In this document: one piece after another, positions 17,264 through 26,972 of the stretch
Layout: the number at the start of each line of letters is the position of its first letter
Numbering within the stretch: the stretch's first letter is position 1
Assembly (NCBI GenBank): GCA_017461725.1
Contig: JAFTXG010000020.1
Span: 1-64,000 of the forward strand
Length of the DNA: 64,000 bases
Direction of reading: 5' to 3'
Origin: Lachnospiraceae bacterium
GTDB taxonomy: Bacteria > Bacillota > Clostridia > Lachnospirales > Lachnospiraceae
Program-made: the position numbers and the translations under genes
Notes under the pieces: generated by a model
The model's input: the letters and a program-made list of their open reading frames with translations, nothing else
What the model was told of the DNA's origin: nothing
Database searches by the model: none

Positions 17264-17961
17264 TTAAAGTATCCCCGTTCTTTTAAACTAAAATAACACT
17301 GATCACCGATAATAATGTGATCCTGTAGTTCGATCCCGATCAACGCTCCCGCCTCGCGGATCTTTCGGGTCACCATCACATCCTGATAGCTGGGTGTGGG
17401 GTCTCCGCTGGGGTGGTTATGCAGCAGGATCAAATTTACGGCACGACATCTCAGCGCCTCAATAAATATCTCTCTGGGAGATGCTGGCGAACTGTTAACC
17501 GTTCCCCGGCTGATCACCTTGTCCGAAATCAACTGACACTTCGAATTCAAGAATACGCAGCGCATCTCCTCCTGCTCCAGGTGACGCATCTCCTCCATAT
17601 AATAGTCAGCGATGGTCTCCGCCCGGTCGAACAGCACTTTCTTTGTGTTCGTCGCTTTTGACAATCGCTTTGCCAGCTCACAAAGACAGACGATCTGTAT
17701 CGCCTTGACTTTGCCGATTCCACGGATGCGTGTCAGCTCCGGGATCGCCATGTGATAGAGACTGTCCAGCCGTTCTTCCTGTCCGCCCAGCTTTAAAATC
17801 TGGCGGGCAAGATCGACAGAGGACATCCCTTCCGTCCCGGTCCGAAGCACCACAGCCAGAAGTTCTGCATCGGTAAGGGCAGACGGCCCCAGTTCCTGGC
17901 ATTTCTCGTAAGGCTTCTCCTGACGGGACATTTCCTTGATAGTTCGTGTTGAATGATTCAT
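17260..17961 (-). CDS. radC: RadC family JAB/MPN-domain protein
   Basis: A RadC protein (233 residues) with an N-terminal helix-hairpin-helix region (ELTRIRGIGKVKAIQ) and a C-terminal JAMM metalloprotease-like fold. The metal motif HNHPSGDPTPSYQD is intact. The cellular role of RadC is unsettled; an early repair claim was withdrawn. The ATG at 17961 is preferred, with AGAGG close upstream; a longer TTG reading from 18015 has no good site. radC heads the mreCD operon, as in Bacillus and Clostridia. Confidence 0.92.
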   Translation of the reverse strand: MNHSTRTIKEMSRQEKPYEKCQELGPSALTDAELLAVVLRTGTEGMSSVDLARQILKLGGQEERLDSLYHMAIPELTRIRGIGKVKAIQIVCLCELAKRLSKATNTKKVLFDRAETIADYYMEEMRHLEQEEMRCVFLNSKCQLISDKVISRGTVNSSPASPREIFIEALRCRAVNLILLHNHPSGDPTPSYQDVMVTRKIREAGALIGIELQDHIIIGDQCYFSLKERGYFK

Positions 17962-18074
17962 CTGACCTCTTTTCCGCACTCTCTCCAAGTCGGATACTCC
18001 GTCACATATCGTCAATCAGGCACACAGCTCCGAACTGGTCAGTCTGATTATCGTCGATATCATCATCACGCACA

Positions 18075-18160
18075 CAGCAGACGAATTTGGTCTGATTCCA
18101 AAGCGATAATGAAATATAAACCCATTATCTATATTATCATACCACAAAATTCGTCTGCTG
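18075..18160. repeat. Perfect 14-bp inverted repeat around the radC-operon start region
   Basis: cagcagacgaattt (18075-18088) recurs inverted as aaattcgtctgctg (18147-18160), with 58 bp between. A minus-strand -10-like TATGATAAT lies inside. It could be a pair of protein-binding sites flanking the promoter of radC-mreCD; no T-tract supports a terminator. The wider gap 17962-18205 has no ORF. Confidence 0.5.
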
Positions 18161-18205
18161 TATAGAATTTAGTTCAATTATTCATCAATTCGTAATAATT
18201 TCTTC

Positions 18206-19489
18206 TCAGACCGTGATCAGCCCCGCCTCCAAAAGCTTCTGGGCCGACATCACGATACCAAAGCGTCCGTGATACCAGGTAAGACCGCCCTGGAAATAAA
18301 CATTGTAGGGAGGTCTCAAGGGACCGTCCGCGCTGAGCTCGATGGATGAGCCCTGCACGAAAGCACCTGCTGCCATGATGACCGGCTCATTGTATCCGGG
18401 CATGTCCCAGGGCTCCGGAGTTACATAGCTGTCCACCGGTGCCGCCGCCTGAATACCCTTGCAGAAAGCGATCAGTGCCTCCGGTTTTTCCAGGCAAACC
18501 GCCTGAATAATATCGTGTCTGGACACCTTGGAGTCCGGATAAACCGTGAAACCAAGTCTCTCATAGAGAGCCGCCGCAAAAATCGCACTCTTCAATGCTC
18601 CTGCCGTCACCGTCGGTGCCAGGAAGAAGCCCTGATAGAAGGACAGGTTCACTCCGAGATTTGCGCCCACTTCTTTGCCGAGACCGGGGGAACACAGGCG
18701 GTAAGCCGCCCGCTCAATGCAATCCTTACGTCCGGCAATATAACCGCCGCAGGGAGCCAGACCGCCGCCGGGATTTTTGATCAGAGAGCCGACGATCATG
18801 TCCGCTCCCACCTCGGTGGGCTCAATGGTCTCAGTAAACTCGCCGTAGCAGTTGTCAATCATACAGATCACGTCCGGCTTGATGGACTTGATGAAGGCAA
18901 CCAGCTCACCGATTCGCTTCACCGACAGTGTGGGACGGGAAGCATAGCCTTTGGAGCGCTGGATCGTCGCCATTTTTGTGCGTTCATTGATCGCCGCGCG
19001 GATCCCCTCATAGTCAAACTCTCCGTCCGGCAGCAGATCCACCTGCGCGTAGGTGATGCCATACTCTGCCAGAGAACCATTGCTCTCGCGGATACCAATT
19101 ACTTCCTGGAGAGTATCATAGGGAAGTCCTACCGGGGAAAGCAGCTCATCTCCGGGACGAAGCTGGGAAGCCAGCGCTGTGTAGAGCGCATGTGTACCGC
19201 AGGTGATCTGGGGACGCACCAGTGCGGACTCAGCGCCGAACACATCGGCGTAGATCTGTTCCAGGGCATCGCGTCCGTCATCATTGTAACCGTAGCCGCT
19301 GGAACCGTGGAAGTGCATCTCGCTGACTCTGTTTTGCTGCATGGCGCGAAGTACCTTCAGCTGATTATATTCAGCAACTTCGTCGATCTGTGCAAATCGC
19401 TCCTTCAGACTCTCTTCCACATCGTTGGCCAGCGCGACCAGGCGGGGAGATACGCCCAGGGAGACATACATATTGTCTTTACTGTTCAT
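18206..19489 (-). CDS. ynbB: YnbB-like PLP enzyme, methionine gamma-lyase family
   Basis: A pyridoxal-phosphate enzyme of the Cys/Met-metabolism fold, historically called aluminium resistance protein. The likely PLP lysine is in GSLIKNPGGG, preceded by the cofactor-binding aspartate segment MIDNCYGEF. The 427 residues match YnbB. Its real substrate is unknown. The position after miaA follows the conserved Bacillota order, except that hfq, often between them, is not in the 54-bp gap. Confidence 0.88.
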   Translation of the reverse strand: MNSKDNMYVSLGVSPRLVALANDVEESLKERFAQIDEVAEYNQLKVLRAMQQNRVSEMHFHGSSGYGYNDDGRDALEQIYADVFGAESALVRPQITCGTHALYTALASQLRPGDELLSPVGLPYDTLQEVIGIRESNGSLAEYGITYAQVDLLPDGEFDYEGIRAAINERTKMATIQRSKGYASRPTLSVKRIGELVAFIKSIKPDVICMIDNCYGEFTETIEPTEVGADMIVGSLIKNPGGGLAPCGGYIAGRKDCIERAAYRLCSPGLGKEVGANLGVNLSFYQGFFLAPTVTAGALKSAIFAAALYERLGFTVYPDSKVSRHDIIQAVCLEKPEALIAFCKGIQAAAPVDSYVTPEPWDMPGYNEPVIMAAGAFVQGSSIELSADGPLRPPYNVYFQGGLTWYHGRFGIVMSAQKLLEAGLITV

Positions 19490-19543
19490 TTAGTATTGAT
19501 CCTCTTTTCTAAAACAATTTTGTGAATTTAATGTCAAATCCGC

Positions 19544-20491
19544 TTACTGCTTTGTGATTCCTTTTAATCTCAGCAGATCAAGCAGATCCTCCAACACATC
19601 ATCTTCGCCTCGGCCATCCAGATCAACCCAGGTCACATCCCGCTCTCTCCGAAACCAGGTCAGCTGCCGCTTAGCGAAATGTCTGCTGTCCCGCTTCACC
19701 CGGTAAATAGCCTCCTCCAGTGTGATTTCACCGGAGAAATAATCCAGCACTTCCTTGTAGCCAAGCCCTTTCATCGCTACCATGTCGCGGGTGTAGCCCA
19801 TCTCTTTCAGGGCTTTCACCTCATCCAGAAGTCCCCTCTCAAGCATCTTGTCCACCCGGTAATCGATCCGGCGGTAGAGCTCGGCTCTGTCCCGGTTCAG
19901 GACGAAATAAACGTAATTGTAGGGGGAGGTCCGCTGACGCTCGGTCTCATTGTGTTCAGAAATCTTCTGACCGGTCTGATGGAAATACTCCAGTGCGCGG
20001 ATCACTCGTTTCACATTGTTCGCATGTATTTGCTCTGCAGCTTCCGGATCAACCGCTCTTAGCTGCTCATGAAGCCAGTCGGCGCCGTTGGACTCTGCCA
20101 GTTTTTCCATTTTCTCCCGATATTCGGTGTCGGTATCCGTGTCTGTGAACTGAATATCGTAGAGCAGTGCCTGAATATAAAATCCGGTCCCGCCCACCAC
20201 AATGGGAATCATCCCTTTTTCGTATATATCCTCAAGGGCTGCCTCAGCCATCTGCTTGAAGGTGTGGACGCTGAACTCCTCAGATGGCTCCAACACATCG
20301 ATCAGATAGTGGGGAACGCCGTCCATCTCCTCCGGCGTCACCTTGGCGGAGCCGATATCCATGTGGCGGTAGACCTGCATGGAGTCCGCGCTGATGATCG
20401 CTCCGTTGATCCGCTTGGCCAGACCGATAGACAGCGCGGTCTTTCCTGCGGCGGTGGGACCGGTCAGAATAACCAATGGTTTCTTGTTCAT
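19544..20491 (-). CDS. miaA: MiaA, tRNA dimethylallyltransferase
   Basis: MiaA adds an isopentenyl group to N6 of adenosine-37 in tRNAs that read codons starting with U. The P-loop GPTAAGKTALS (about 10-20), the catalytic-region SADSMQVYRHMDIGSAK, and the RQLTWFRR segment near the C-terminus are all present. Length 315 is standard. GAGG precedes the ATG. The next step, methylthiolation, is carried out by the MiaB fusion encoded in the same operon. Confidence 0.97.
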   Translation of the reverse strand: MNKKPLVILTGPTAAGKTALSIGLAKRINGAIISADSMQVYRHMDIGSAKVTPEEMDGVPHYLIDVLEPSEEFSVHTFKQMAEAALEDIYEKGMIPIVVGGTGFYIQALLYDIQFTDTDTDTEYREKMEKLAESNGADWLHEQLRAVDPEAAEQIHANNVKRVIRALEYFHQTGQKISEHNETERQRTSPYNYVYFVLNRDRAELYRRIDYRVDKMLERGLLDEVKALKEMGYTRDMVAMKGLGYKEVLDYFSGEITLEEAIYRVKRDSRHFAKRQLTWFRRERDVTWVDLDGRGEDDVLEDLLDLLRLKGITKQ

Positions 20492-20511
20492 TTATTTACC
20501 TCATTGTGTCA

Positions 20512-22716
20512 TCAAATGATTCTGCTGAACTTTTTCTCCAGTTCATATTTGCTCATCCGGATAATGGTAGGACGGCCATGGGGACAAGCAAAAGGATTAT
20601 CCAGCGTCATCAGCTCATCCACCAGCTTTTCCGCCTCAGGCAATGACATGGCGTGGTTGCCCTTCACCGCAGCCTTACAGCTCATGGAGGCGATGGTCTC
20701 CAGAATCATGGTGCTTTCGCTGACACCGCAGTCGGACAGTCTGTCCAGAAGGTCCTTGAAGAAATCCTGGGGCTTGATCTTCGGCAGATCGGCCGGAACA
20801 CCGTAGAGGGCATATTCACGGCCGCCGAAAGGCTCAATCTCGAATCCCATCTGATCAAACTCTTCCTTATGACGGTTCAACAGCTCCTCCTCAATCGCCG
20901 ACAACGTAATGATCGCCGGAGGATTCATGGACTGGGAATATATCTCCTTCTTATCTTTAAGCTTACCCATGAATCGCTCAAACAACACCTTTTCGTGTGC
21001 CGCATGCTGATCCATGATCATCAGCTCGTCGCCGGACTGGATCAGCCAGTAGGTATCAAACAGCTGGCCGATAAACCGATATTTCATCCGGGCAGTCTGG
21101 GTCAGAAGCTTTTCCTCGAAAAAGCTGAGCTGCTCGGTGGATTTTTTTTCTTTCTGGCTGTCTGCAATTTGCTGTGCACTCATAGGTTGAGCGGTCACAG
21201 GCTGGGCAGTTGCGGGCGTATCTGTCGCAGGCTGAGCCGCCGCTGACACCGTTGTCACTGCCGAACCGGGTATTGACTGCTGCCCGTCAGCTTTGGCCGA
21301 CTGGGAGGGCGGTGCCGTGGGTATGGATTGACCGACAGGCAATCCCGGACCGGATTGAGCCTGCGAGGGGGCGGGATGCTTTACCGCTTCCCCCACCGGG
21401 ATCGGTCCGCTAACCGGACGAACAATCTTTGCATTTAAATCAGTCAACGGTCTGCGCTCCGTCACACTGACTCCTGATTTCACACATGTGCTCGAACCGC
21501 CAGTTGAATGTCCGGTATTCGCATATTCCGGTCTGGCCGCGGTCTTGTATCCGCCGGTCTCTCTCAATAAATTCGCAATGCGATTTTGTTCAAAGGGCTC
21601 CGGCGCAGACACGGACTTTTTCGCTCCGTCCGCGTTTTCTGCCGACAAAGTGTCAGTACTGCCGGACACCGTATGCCCGGACACTGCCTTCTCCTTGCTG
21701 TCCGTCATCTTAACTTCCGGGATCAGTTCCTTTCCGGCAAAGGCGGCAGTCACCGCATTGTACACATCTCTGTATATCTGCTCATTGTCATCGAACCGCA
21801 GCTCCATCTTGGTGGGATGGACATTGACATCGATCCGGTCCGGCTCGATCTCCAGATACAGCACGGTAAAGGGATATTTGTGCTGCATCAGGCGGCCCTG
21901 GTATGCGTCCTCAATGGCCTTGCTGATCACATTGCTGCGCACATAGCGGCCATTGATAAAGTAATGCTCGTAATTTCGGTTTCCTCTGGCCAGGATGGGC
22001 TTCCCGATAAATCCGGACAGCTTGAGGCCCGTCAGCTCAGCGCGGACCAGCAGCAGATTCGAGGTGATCTCCCTGCCGTACAGCTGATACAGCAGATCCT
22101 TCACCTTGTGATTGCCCGAGGAATGTAATTTGGTCTGGTTATTGACGATCAGTCGGAAGGAGATGTCCGGCCTGGACAGGGCCATCCGCTCCAACAGAAC
22201 CGACACATAGCCGGCCTCCGTCTGAGGCGTTTTCAAAAACTTTTTTCGGGCAGGCGTGTGGTAAAACAGGTTTCGCACAAGAAATGTGGTCCCTTCAGGC
22301 GCTCCGATCTCCTCGATGGATTTCTCCTCGCCTCCCCAGATCACATAGCGTGTGCCGGTCAGCTCGCCGGATACGCGGGTTACCAGCTCCACCTGACTCA
22401 CCGCCGCTATACTGGACAAAGCCTCACCGCGAAAGCCCAAGGAGGACACTGTAATCAGATCCAGCGCGGACTTAATCTTGCTGGTGGAATGGCGAAGAAA
22501 AGCGATGGGAACCTGATTTTTCTCGATTCCACAGCCGTTGTCCGTCACACGGATGAAGGAAATGCCGCCGTCCTTGATCTCCACGGTCACCGCGCTGGCA
22601 CCGGCATCGATGGCATTCTCCACCAGCTCCTTCACCACGCTGGCAGGGCGCTCAATGACCTCACCGGCAGCGATCTGATTGATTGTCTGTTGATCCAGCA
22701 CATTGATAACAGGCAT
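20512..22716 (-). CDS. mutL: MutL, mismatch-repair endonuclease
   Basis: MutL links MutS to strand incision. The GHKL ATPase motifs are ENAIDAG, DNGCGI, RHSTSKI and GFRGEAL, all in the first 110 residues. A Ser/Thr/Pro/Gln-rich linker spans roughly 340-530. The C-terminal domain carries DQHA-x2-E-x4-E, SCKAAVK and CPHGRP, the metal-site motifs of nicking MutL proteins from organisms without MutH. QLSFF just before that domain resembles a beta-clamp-binding motif. Length 734. GGGGAGG precedes the ATG. Confidence 0.97.
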   Translation of the reverse strand: MPVINVLDQQTINQIAAGEVIERPASVVKELVENAIDAGASAVTVEIKDGGISFIRVTDNGCGIEKNQVPIAFLRHSTSKIKSALDLITVSSLGFRGEALSSIAAVSQVELVTRVSGELTGTRYVIWGGEEKSIEEIGAPEGTTFLVRNLFYHTPARKKFLKTPQTEAGYVSVLLERMALSRPDISFRLIVNNQTKLHSSGNHKVKDLLYQLYGREITSNLLLVRAELTGLKLSGFIGKPILARGNRNYEHYFINGRYVRSNVISKAIEDAYQGRLMQHKYPFTVLYLEIEPDRIDVNVHPTKMELRFDDNEQIYRDVYNAVTAAFAGKELIPEVKMTDSKEKAVSGHTVSGSTDTLSAENADGAKKSVSAPEPFEQNRIANLLRETGGYKTAARPEYANTGHSTGGSSTCVKSGVSVTERRPLTDLNAKIVRPVSGPIPVGEAVKHPAPSQAQSGPGLPVGQSIPTAPPSQSAKADGQQSIPGSAVTTVSAAAQPATDTPATAQPVTAQPMSAQQIADSQKEKKSTEQLSFFEEKLLTQTARMKYRFIGQLFDTYWLIQSGDELMIMDQHAAHEKVLFERFMGKLKDKKEIYSQSMNPPAIITLSAIEEELLNRHKEEFDQMGFEIEPFGGREYALYGVPADLPKIKPQDFFKDLLDRLSDCGVSESTMILETIASMSCKAAVKGNHAMSLPEAEKLVDELMTLDNPFACPHGRPTIIRMSKYELEKKFSRII

Positions 22717-22783
22717 GTCATTCCTCCCCTTTTCATGCGTATCGCTTGCGATCTCGCATTTGTTACAGTTGTATCTCTCTTCA

Positions 22784-22817
22784 TCGTGCTTGTTTCTTTA
22801 TCGTATTTGTTTCTTCA
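22784..22817. repeat. Two imperfect 17-bp direct repeats in the mutS-mutL gap
   Basis: tcgtgcttgtttcttta (22784-22800) and tcgtatttgtttcttca (22801-22817) are adjacent and differ at three positions. They lie in the 175-bp gap between mutS and mutL, which has no ORF of its own. Probably replication slippage; no function is apparent. Confidence 0.5.
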
Positions 22818-22891
22818 CCGCGTTTGCTGCGTTGCAGCGTCAGCTTCTCTGCTGACATATATTCAGCATGGTCTGCTTCACACCGGATTAT

Positions 22892-25555
22892 CTACCAACG
22901 GTTCTTCAGACTGGTCTGTAACCGATACAATGTATTCAGCGCGTCGATGGGCGTCATAGAGGACAGCTCCATCTCCTGCAGTTCCTTGATGATATCGTCC
23001 TCCTTGACCGTGTCAAACAGGGTCAGCTGAGTCAAATCCACCTCATCCATCTTGCGGACGCGGGCCTTGCTTGTCCCAGCCTGTGCGTGGATACCCGCGA
23101 TCTCCTTCGCCCGAACAGTGATGTCCGCGTCGGAGAGCTCCTGAACCAGCTCCTTCGCTCTGTCCAACACGACGGCAGGCACTCCGGCCAGCTTGGCCAC
23201 TTGAATGCCGTAGCTCTTGTCCGCACCGCCCTTCACGATCTTGCGCAGGAACACGATGTCGTCTCCCATCTCTTTGACCGCCACACAGTAATTATTCACA
23301 CCGGGGAGACTGCCCTCCAGCTCGGTCAGCTCATGGTAATGGGTCGCAAACAGGGTCTTCGCTCCCAGCTGTCTGGGATTTGCGATGTACTCCACCACCG
23401 CCCAGGCGATGCTCAGGCCATCGAAGGTACTGGTACCGCGGCCGATCTCATCCAGGATCAGCAGGCTGTTCTTGGTGGCATTGCAGAGAATGTTCGCCAC
23501 CTCGGTCATCTCCACCATAAAGGTGGACTGGCCGCTGGCCAGATCGTCGGATGCGCCCACACGGGTGAAAATACGGTCACAGATACCGATATTTGCCGAC
23601 TTCGCCGGCACAAAGCTGCCCAGCTGAGCCATCAGACAGATCAGCGCAGTCTGGCGCATGTAGGTGGATTTTCCGGCCATGTTGGGGCCGGTAATAATGG
23701 AAATCCGCTTGGAATTATTGTCCAAATATGTATCGTTGGCAATGAACAGATCGTCACGCATCATCCGCTCCACCACCGGGTGACGGCCGTCGCGGATGTC
23801 GATGATGCCCTTCTCGTTGATCTTCGGACGGACATAGTTATAGCGTGTCGCAACCACCGACAATGAACAAAGAACGTCAATGCCTGCCACCGCCTTAGCG
23901 GTCTGCTGGATCCTGAGCACCTGCTCACCGATCCGACGGCGAATGTCGCAGAACAGATCATATTCCAGCACAAACAGTTTGTCCTCAGCGCCGAGGATCA
24001 CGTCCTCCAGCTCCTTCAGCTTCTGGGTCGTAAAGCGCTCTGCATTGGTCAGGGTCTGTTTGCGGATATAGTCATCGGGTACCATGGGCAGGAACGAGTT
24101 GGTCACCTCCAGATAGTAGCCGAACACTTTATTGAACTTGACGCGAAGATTTTTGATGCCGGTTCGCTCCCGCTCCTCGGTCTCCAGTTCGGCAAGCCAC
24201 TGCTTGCCGTCTGTTTTCGCCCGACGCAGCCGGTCAACCTCCTCATTGTAGCCTTCCTTGATCATTTCGCCCTCGCGGACAGTGATCGGAGGCTCCTCCT
24301 CAATGGAGGACTCAATGAGCTCAGCGATATCCTCAAGAGTGTCCAGATCCTCATTGATCTCCTTTAACAGAGAACAGTTGAATCCGTTCAGAATACGTTT
24401 GATATGGGGAAGCATCCGCAGCGAATTGCGGAATGCAATCAGGTCTCTCGGGTTGGCCGTCTGATAGGAAATGCGGCCGATCAGACGCTCCAGATCATAG
24501 ATCGGATTCAAATACTCGATCAGTTCCTCACGGTCAATGAAGTTATTGCCCAGTTCCTCCACCGCATCCTGTCTGCGGACGATCTCATTTCTATCTACCA
24601 AAGGCTGCTCGATAAAGCTTCTGAGCTGTCTCGCGCCCATGGCGGTCTTGGTCTTGTCCAGCACCCAGAGCAGCGAGCCGCGTTTTTGCTTCTCGCGCAG
24701 TGTCTCCGTCAGCTCCAGATTTCGTCTGGTGGAGGTGTCGATCACCATGAAACGTCCGGTGCGGTAGGGAGTAATGCGGGTAATGTGGGACAGATTGTTT
24801 TTCTGTGTCTCCAGAAGATACTGCAGGATCGCGCCTGCAGCTACCGTTCCGATGGGATAATCGGCGAGGCCAAAGCCCTTCAACGTGCTGACACCAAAAT
24901 GGTCCTTCAGCACATAATTGCAGGTGTCGTCGGAGAAATAGCGGTTTTCCAGGGAGGAAAGCATCATGCCGAGACGCTCTCTCAAATCGGTGGTGTCGAT
25001 GCCGGACATAAAGAAGGCCTCATTGCAGACAATCTCCGAAGGAGTGTACTTGGTCAGTTCATCCATCAGAGTCCGCTCGGAATCCGCCTCCGTCACATAG
25101 AAATCTCCGGTGGTCACATCGCAGGTGGCAACACCGAAAGATTTTTCCAGATAGACGATGGCCATCAGATAATTGTTTTTGGTCTCGTCCAGCGCCTGAT
25201 CGCTGAAGATAGTTCCGGGCGTAACGATGCGGACCACCTCACGTTTTACCAGGCCTTTGGCCAGCTTAGGGTCCTCCACCTGCTCGGCTATGGCCACCTT
25301 ATAGCCCTTCTGGACCAGTCGGTTTAAATAGGTATCAACAGCATGATAAGGAACGCCGCACATAGGTGCGCGTTCCTCCAATCCGCAGTCCTTTCCGGTT
25401 AATGTAATTTCCAGTTCCCGGGATACGGTGATCGCATCCTCGAAGAACATCTCGTAAAAATCTCCCAGACGATAGAACAGTATGCAGTCATGATACTGCT
25501 GTTTGGTTTCCACATACTGTGTCATCATGGGAGACATCTGTGCCTGTGCTGCCAC
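22892..25555 (-). CDS. mutS: MutS, mismatch recognition ATPase
   Basis: MutS binds mispairs and recruits MutL. The mismatch-probing Phe-x-Glu is in GDFYEMF near the N-terminus, and the ATPase core has GPNMAGKSTYMRQ and the Walker B LLILDEIGRGTSTFDG. Near the C-terminus QLTLF is a good beta-clamp-binding motif. A GTG at 25555 is chosen because GAGGAGG lies eight bases upstream; the next ATG (25537) has no site. Readings from 25660 would run into the preceding gene. Length 887. Confidence 0.95.
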   Translation of the reverse strand: MAAQAQMSPMMTQYVETKQQYHDCILFYRLGDFYEMFFEDAITVSRELEITLTGKDCGLEERAPMCGVPYHAVDTYLNRLVQKGYKVAIAEQVEDPKLAKGLVKREVVRIVTPGTIFSDQALDETKNNYLMAIVYLEKSFGVATCDVTTGDFYVTEADSERTLMDELTKYTPSEIVCNEAFFMSGIDTTDLRERLGMMLSSLENRYFSDDTCNYVLKDHFGVSTLKGFGLADYPIGTVAAGAILQYLLETQKNNLSHITRITPYRTGRFMVIDTSTRRNLELTETLREKQKRGSLLWVLDKTKTAMGARQLRSFIEQPLVDRNEIVRRQDAVEELGNNFIDREELIEYLNPIYDLERLIGRISYQTANPRDLIAFRNSLRMLPHIKRILNGFNCSLLKEINEDLDTLEDIAELIESSIEEEPPITVREGEMIKEGYNEEVDRLRRAKTDGKQWLAELETEERERTGIKNLRVKFNKVFGYYLEVTNSFLPMVPDDYIRKQTLTNAERFTTQKLKELEDVILGAEDKLFVLEYDLFCDIRRRIGEQVLRIQQTAKAVAGIDVLCSLSVVATRYNYVRPKINEKGIIDIRDGRHPVVERMMRDDLFIANDTYLDNNSKRISIITGPNMAGKSTYMRQTALICLMAQLGSFVPAKSANIGICDRIFTRVGASDDLASGQSTFMVEMTEVANILCNATKNSLLILDEIGRGTSTFDGLSIAWAVVEYIANPRQLGAKTLFATHYHELTELEGSLPGVNNYCVAVKEMGDDIVFLRKIVKGGADKSYGIQVAKLAGVPAVVLDRAKELVQELSDADITVRAKEIAGIHAQAGTSKARVRKMDEVDLTQLTLFDTVKEDDIIKELQEMELSSMTPIDALNTLYRLQTSLKNRW

Positions 25556-25616
25556 GTCGGCTGCCTCCTCATTCTTTATCTTACGATATCTGAATTTGTT
25601 TATATTGACCCTTGAA

Positions 25617-26972
25617 TCATTTATTATAATATACGATCTTCTCGATAAACGGATAGTCACGCATAAAATCGGTCAGTGTGGTTCTGGGTGAACCGGGATC
25701 ATTGATCAGAAACAGATCGGAAGAGAAATCCTCTCCGTCACCTTTGTACGCTACCAGCACCACCCAGTGGGTTCCTCCGGCAGAATTATATCCGCTGACC
25801 AGAACCGGAATACCCTCGTGAAGCTTTTTCACTGCCACGGACATATAATCTCTCGCCCAGTGGTGAGTGTAGCGCTCCGGGAAGGTCAGTCTTCCGTCGT
25901 AGGTATAATAAAGCATGTCCACCACGTCGTCGGGATACACTTCCTCACCGGTCATGTAGGTCTCTACCATCGCGATACAGGTGGTCGTACAGCCTGCGCT
26001 TGCCAGCGTCTCATAACCACCGATCTTCACTGCACCCCAGCGATAATCCGCCTGCTTATAGAGCGGTATATTCAAATATACCTGAGCGCCTTCCGGCTCT
26101 GTATCACTGATATACTCCGTATAGCAATAACCCTCTGTCAACTTGCCGGAAACAGGCGAGATGTACTTAATCCGGGTAAATTCACCTTCCTGCTCGTATA
26201 TCTTCAATCGATCACCGTAAACCACATAATCGACCACTTTTCCGTCGAAGCTGGCCTCGTCACGAATGTTGATCCGACCAAATTCACAGACCCAACCCCT
26301 CATGTCGTTGATCATCTGCTCATAACTGATCGGTGCTGCTTCAGGTTCTCCGTCCAAATTCAACGCTAGAGCCGGAATATAATCCTCTGATACCATGGCA
26401 AGCTCAGTGGATGGTTCGGTTTCCTCCTCGGTATCAACCGGCGCGGAAAAACGGGAAACACCCCAGAAAATCAGAAAAATGCCGACAGCGGCAAGAATCA
26501 TCCCCAAGGCCCAGCGCGGAATTTTCATAGTTCCAAATTCAAGCCTCGGTATTCTGCTGATCATGAATTTAATTTTAAATTTATCATCCTTGCTTTCTGT
26601 GTTCTGCACGTTTGCAGAGCCATTTGCGGACAGTGCCTCCGAAGACTCAGCCTCCGCTGTCGTGCACTCCTCAGCTGCGATGTCCCTGGCTGTGATATCA
26701 TCAGCGTTTTTCTGACTCAATGCTTCCTCAGAGAAAATGCGCTCACTCTCTGCCTCGTCATACCCGGCATCACCGTGAATCTGCCCAATCTCGGCCTGTT
26801 TTTCCGCACAAATTTCTTCCTCTGCCTCCAACATAAGCTGCTCCTCCAGGCTCAGCTCTGCCTCGCTCTCCGAACCTTCGCCCTGATCCTTCTGCCTGGC
26901 GATCTCCAGCTCGTTCTCCAGCTGAGTTACCGCATCGATTTGGTTTTCCTTTTCTTTCCGCCAAATACCCAC
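25617..26972 (-). CDS. Membrane-anchored SH3-like and C39-family peptidase-like protein
   Basis: A 451-residue envelope protein. Residues 1-140 are acidic, Glu/Ala-rich and probably cytoplasmic and disordered. One membrane helix lies at about 152-173. A small SH3-like module follows at about 232-285. The C39-like papain fold spans about 300-448 with Cys in ASAGCTTTCIAM, His in GGTHWVVLVAY and Asn/Asp in LINDPGS, so peptidase activity is plausible outside the cell. It starts with GTG one base after the MiaB stop and is translated in the mutS operon. Substrate unknown. Confidence 0.8.
   Translation of the reverse strand: MGIWRKEKENQIDAVTQLENELEIARQKDQGEGSESEAELSLEEQLMLEAEEEICAEKQAEIGQIHGDAGYDEAESERIFSEEALSQKNADDITARDIAAEECTTAEAESSEALSANGSANVQNTESKDDKFKIKFMISRIPRLEFGTMKIPRWALGMILAAVGIFLIFWGVSRFSAPVDTEEETEPSTELAMVSEDYIPALALNLDGEPEAAPISYEQMINDMRGWVCEFGRINIRDEASFDGKVVDYVVYGDRLKIYEQEGEFTRIKYISPVSGKLTEGYCYTEYISDTEPEGAQVYLNIPLYKQADYRWGAVKIGGYETLASAGCTTTCIAMVETYMTGEEVYPDDVVDMLYYTYDGRLTFPERYTHHWARDYMSVAVKKLHEGIPVLVSGYNSAGGTHWVVLVAYKGDGEDFSSDLFLINDPGSPRTTLTDFMRDYPFIEKIVYYNK

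Noticed and set aside
18515..19525. A 336-codon plus-strand frame opposite ynbB
   Set aside because: Antisense shadow of a clear PLP-enzyme gene.
22784..22817. CRISPR-like repeats in the mutS-mutL gap
   Set aside because: Only two adjacent imperfect copies with no spacers.
24404..25327. A 307-codon plus-strand frame opposite mutS
   Set aside because: It has no ribosome site or domain and lies wholly inside mutS.
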